Of a DNA stretch of 64,000 bases, positions 63,074-64,000 are shown one piece after another; position 1 is the first letter of the stretch; each line of letters starts with the position of its first letter. A program made the position numbers and the translations under genes. The notes under the pieces were generated by a model that saw only the letters and a program-made list of their open reading frames with translations, had not been told where the DNA came from and made no database searches. Origin of the DNA: Takakia lepidozioides (taxonomy: Eukaryota > Streptophyta > Takakiopsida > Takakiales > Takakiaceae); NCBI GenBank assembly GCA_030704615.1, contig CM060731.1, forward strand, positions 18,662,001 to 18,726,000. The letters are read 5' to 3'.

Positions 63074-63439
63074 CTACCCTAGTACATATGAATGAATGAA
63101 ATCCTTGGATGAATAGTTCTATGCATGCGTGAGTACGTCTACCAGCCATAGAAGGCCAATATTTTCTTTCCAATGACTTGTATTTCCTCTTATTCTATTT
63201 GCTCTCACTAAAATTTCTGATACTCATGAGTCATAGTGAAAGACTTTTGTGAGAACATTTGAGTCTCCCAGGGATCTCATAGTGAAGAGGGCAGGAACAT
63301 AAGAAGTAAAAAAAAATAGAGAATGAGAGAATGAAGGCACTATTTTTGGGGCAATTTTTACAGTAAGTGATTGGAAAGAACATAAGGCTCCATAACCTCA
63401 ACTCAACCATCACGACTTCAATCACAAGTCATAACCTAT

Positions 63440-63580
63440 ATGGCAGGGTTGACAACCAAGTTGTAGCCCGGCGGTAATGGGCACGTACCATCTTGGAAGT
63501 GGTTGTGGGTTTAATCCACCGATTGGTATCACAAAGGTGTCAACCTTCTTAACGGAAGGTAGTAATCCTGTAGGGTCAAG
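63440..63580 (+). mobile_element. tRNA-derived SINE-like head 1
   Basis: A-box-like TAGCCCGGCGGTAATGG (63,464-63,480) and B-box-like GGGTTTAATCCACC (63,507-63,520), at the spacing of an RNA polymerase III internal promoter. There is no paired acceptor stem, so it is not a functional tRNA gene. Confidence 0.45.
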
Positions 63581-63794
63581 AGACACCATAATTTACGCTT
63601 CTTTGGGCTTGGGGAGGGTTTAAAATTTTGGCATATGTTGTTTTATTTTTTATTTTTATTTTTTAATCTACAAAAAAAACATGCTAAACTTGTTCCCTAT
63701 ATCATGGAAGGAAGTCAGTGTAGTAGGGGATGTGTGTTGTGAGCATACAGTTGCATTAGTTTTGTATTTTCCTTTCACTATAACATATTCACCA
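63581..63794. other. Unassigned DNA
   Basis: T/A-rich, no gene seen. The same holds for 63,074-63,439. Confidence 0.5.
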
Positions 63795-63960
63795 ACAGTC
63801 ACTAGCTCAGTGGGTTAAGTGCACTAAGTGCCACCCAGATGATTATGGGGTCAAATCTTGCTACTGACGGGTGTGGTATACTCTTCTCCTAAGTTCCTGG
63901 GTGGTCTCCCATTTCTACGCCTCCATGGCGGGGTTAGTGTGAAAGAGGTTATTTTCTCCT
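63795..63960 (+). mobile_element. tRNA-derived SINE-like head 2
   Basis: A-box TAGCTCAGTGGGTTAAG (63,803-63,819) and B-box-like GGGGTCAAATCTTGC (63,847-63,861). It differs in sequence from the first. The 3' end is not identified. Confidence 0.5.
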
Positions 63961-64000
63961 CTCACTACAATTAAGGGGCCTGATTTGTACTAGAGAAAGG

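Noticed and set aside
57417-63078. Target-site duplication for RT-3
   Set aside because: AAGAG on the left and CTACC on the right do not match under any LTR boundary I tried.
63464-63861. Functional tRNA genes
   Set aside because: Only A- and B-box-like sequences are present; I could not pair an acceptor stem or place an anticodon loop.

Overview
The window is repeat-dense nuclear DNA of a streptophyte, most likely a charophyte green alga (Chara-like is my guess, not proven). The reasons are GT-AG introns, plant-type LTR retrotransposons (one with the initiator-tRNA-Met primer site), CACTA transposon genes with the plant order Transposase_21, DUF4218, DUF4216, and short interstitial TTTAGGG runs. 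I see no ordinary host gene. Nearly everything is mobile DNA, nested several layers deep.

Layout. 1-11,664: the body and 3' LTR of a Ty3/Gypsy element (RT-1, + strand) whose 5' end lies outside the window. Its 3' LTR abuts the middle of a second Gypsy element (RT-2, - strand, 11,665-15,000), so RT-1 appears to have inserted into RT-2. RT-2's gag is interrupted at 15,000 by a 13.7-kb Mutator-like DNA transposon (MULE-A, 15,001-28,726) and resumes in the same frame at 28,727, ending at a primer-binding site at 28,988-28,999. 31,229-32,329 is a broken integrase copy of RT-1. 32,499-45,539 is a second, diverged and decayed 13.0-kb MULE (MULE-B). 46,395-48,513 is the LTR, leader and gag start of another RT-1 copy. 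49,368-57,240 holds two CACTA fragments, with a fragment of a third MULE (MULE-C) between them. 57,422-63,073 is a complete but dead chromovirus with two LTRs. Two tRNA-derived SINE-like heads follow.

Main discovery. MULE-A and MULE-B share 21-bp terminal repeats, each is flanked by a perfect 9-bp target duplication, and both have the same plan. A DDE transposase gene on the - strand (zinc-binding N-terminus, Mutator-type catalytic core, SWIM zinc finger, one 86-nt intron) diverges from a multi-exon + strand gene. That second gene encodes a ParB-like domain (DGNHRxxA) followed by a permuted methyltransferase-like Rossmann domain. The non-coding DNA of each element is packed with a perfect palindrome centred on GGCGCC: GAATTTCGGCGCCGAAATTC in A and GAAATTCGGCGCCGAATTTC in B. 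These lie between the genes, near both termini and inside introns of the ParB-methyltransferase gene. The logic recalls Arabidopsis VANDAL MULEs, whose VANC anti-silencing protein binds short motifs clustered in its own family's non-coding DNA, but the second gene here looks unrelated to VANC. My inference is that these elements carry their own sequence-specific DNA-marking or anti-silencing protein together with its target array.

State of the genes. The MULE-A transposase has no lesion. The MULE-A ParB-methyltransferase has one apparent single-base frameshift. MULE-B, MULE-C, RT-1, RT-2 and the chromovirus carry multiple frameshifts, stops or active-site substitutions.
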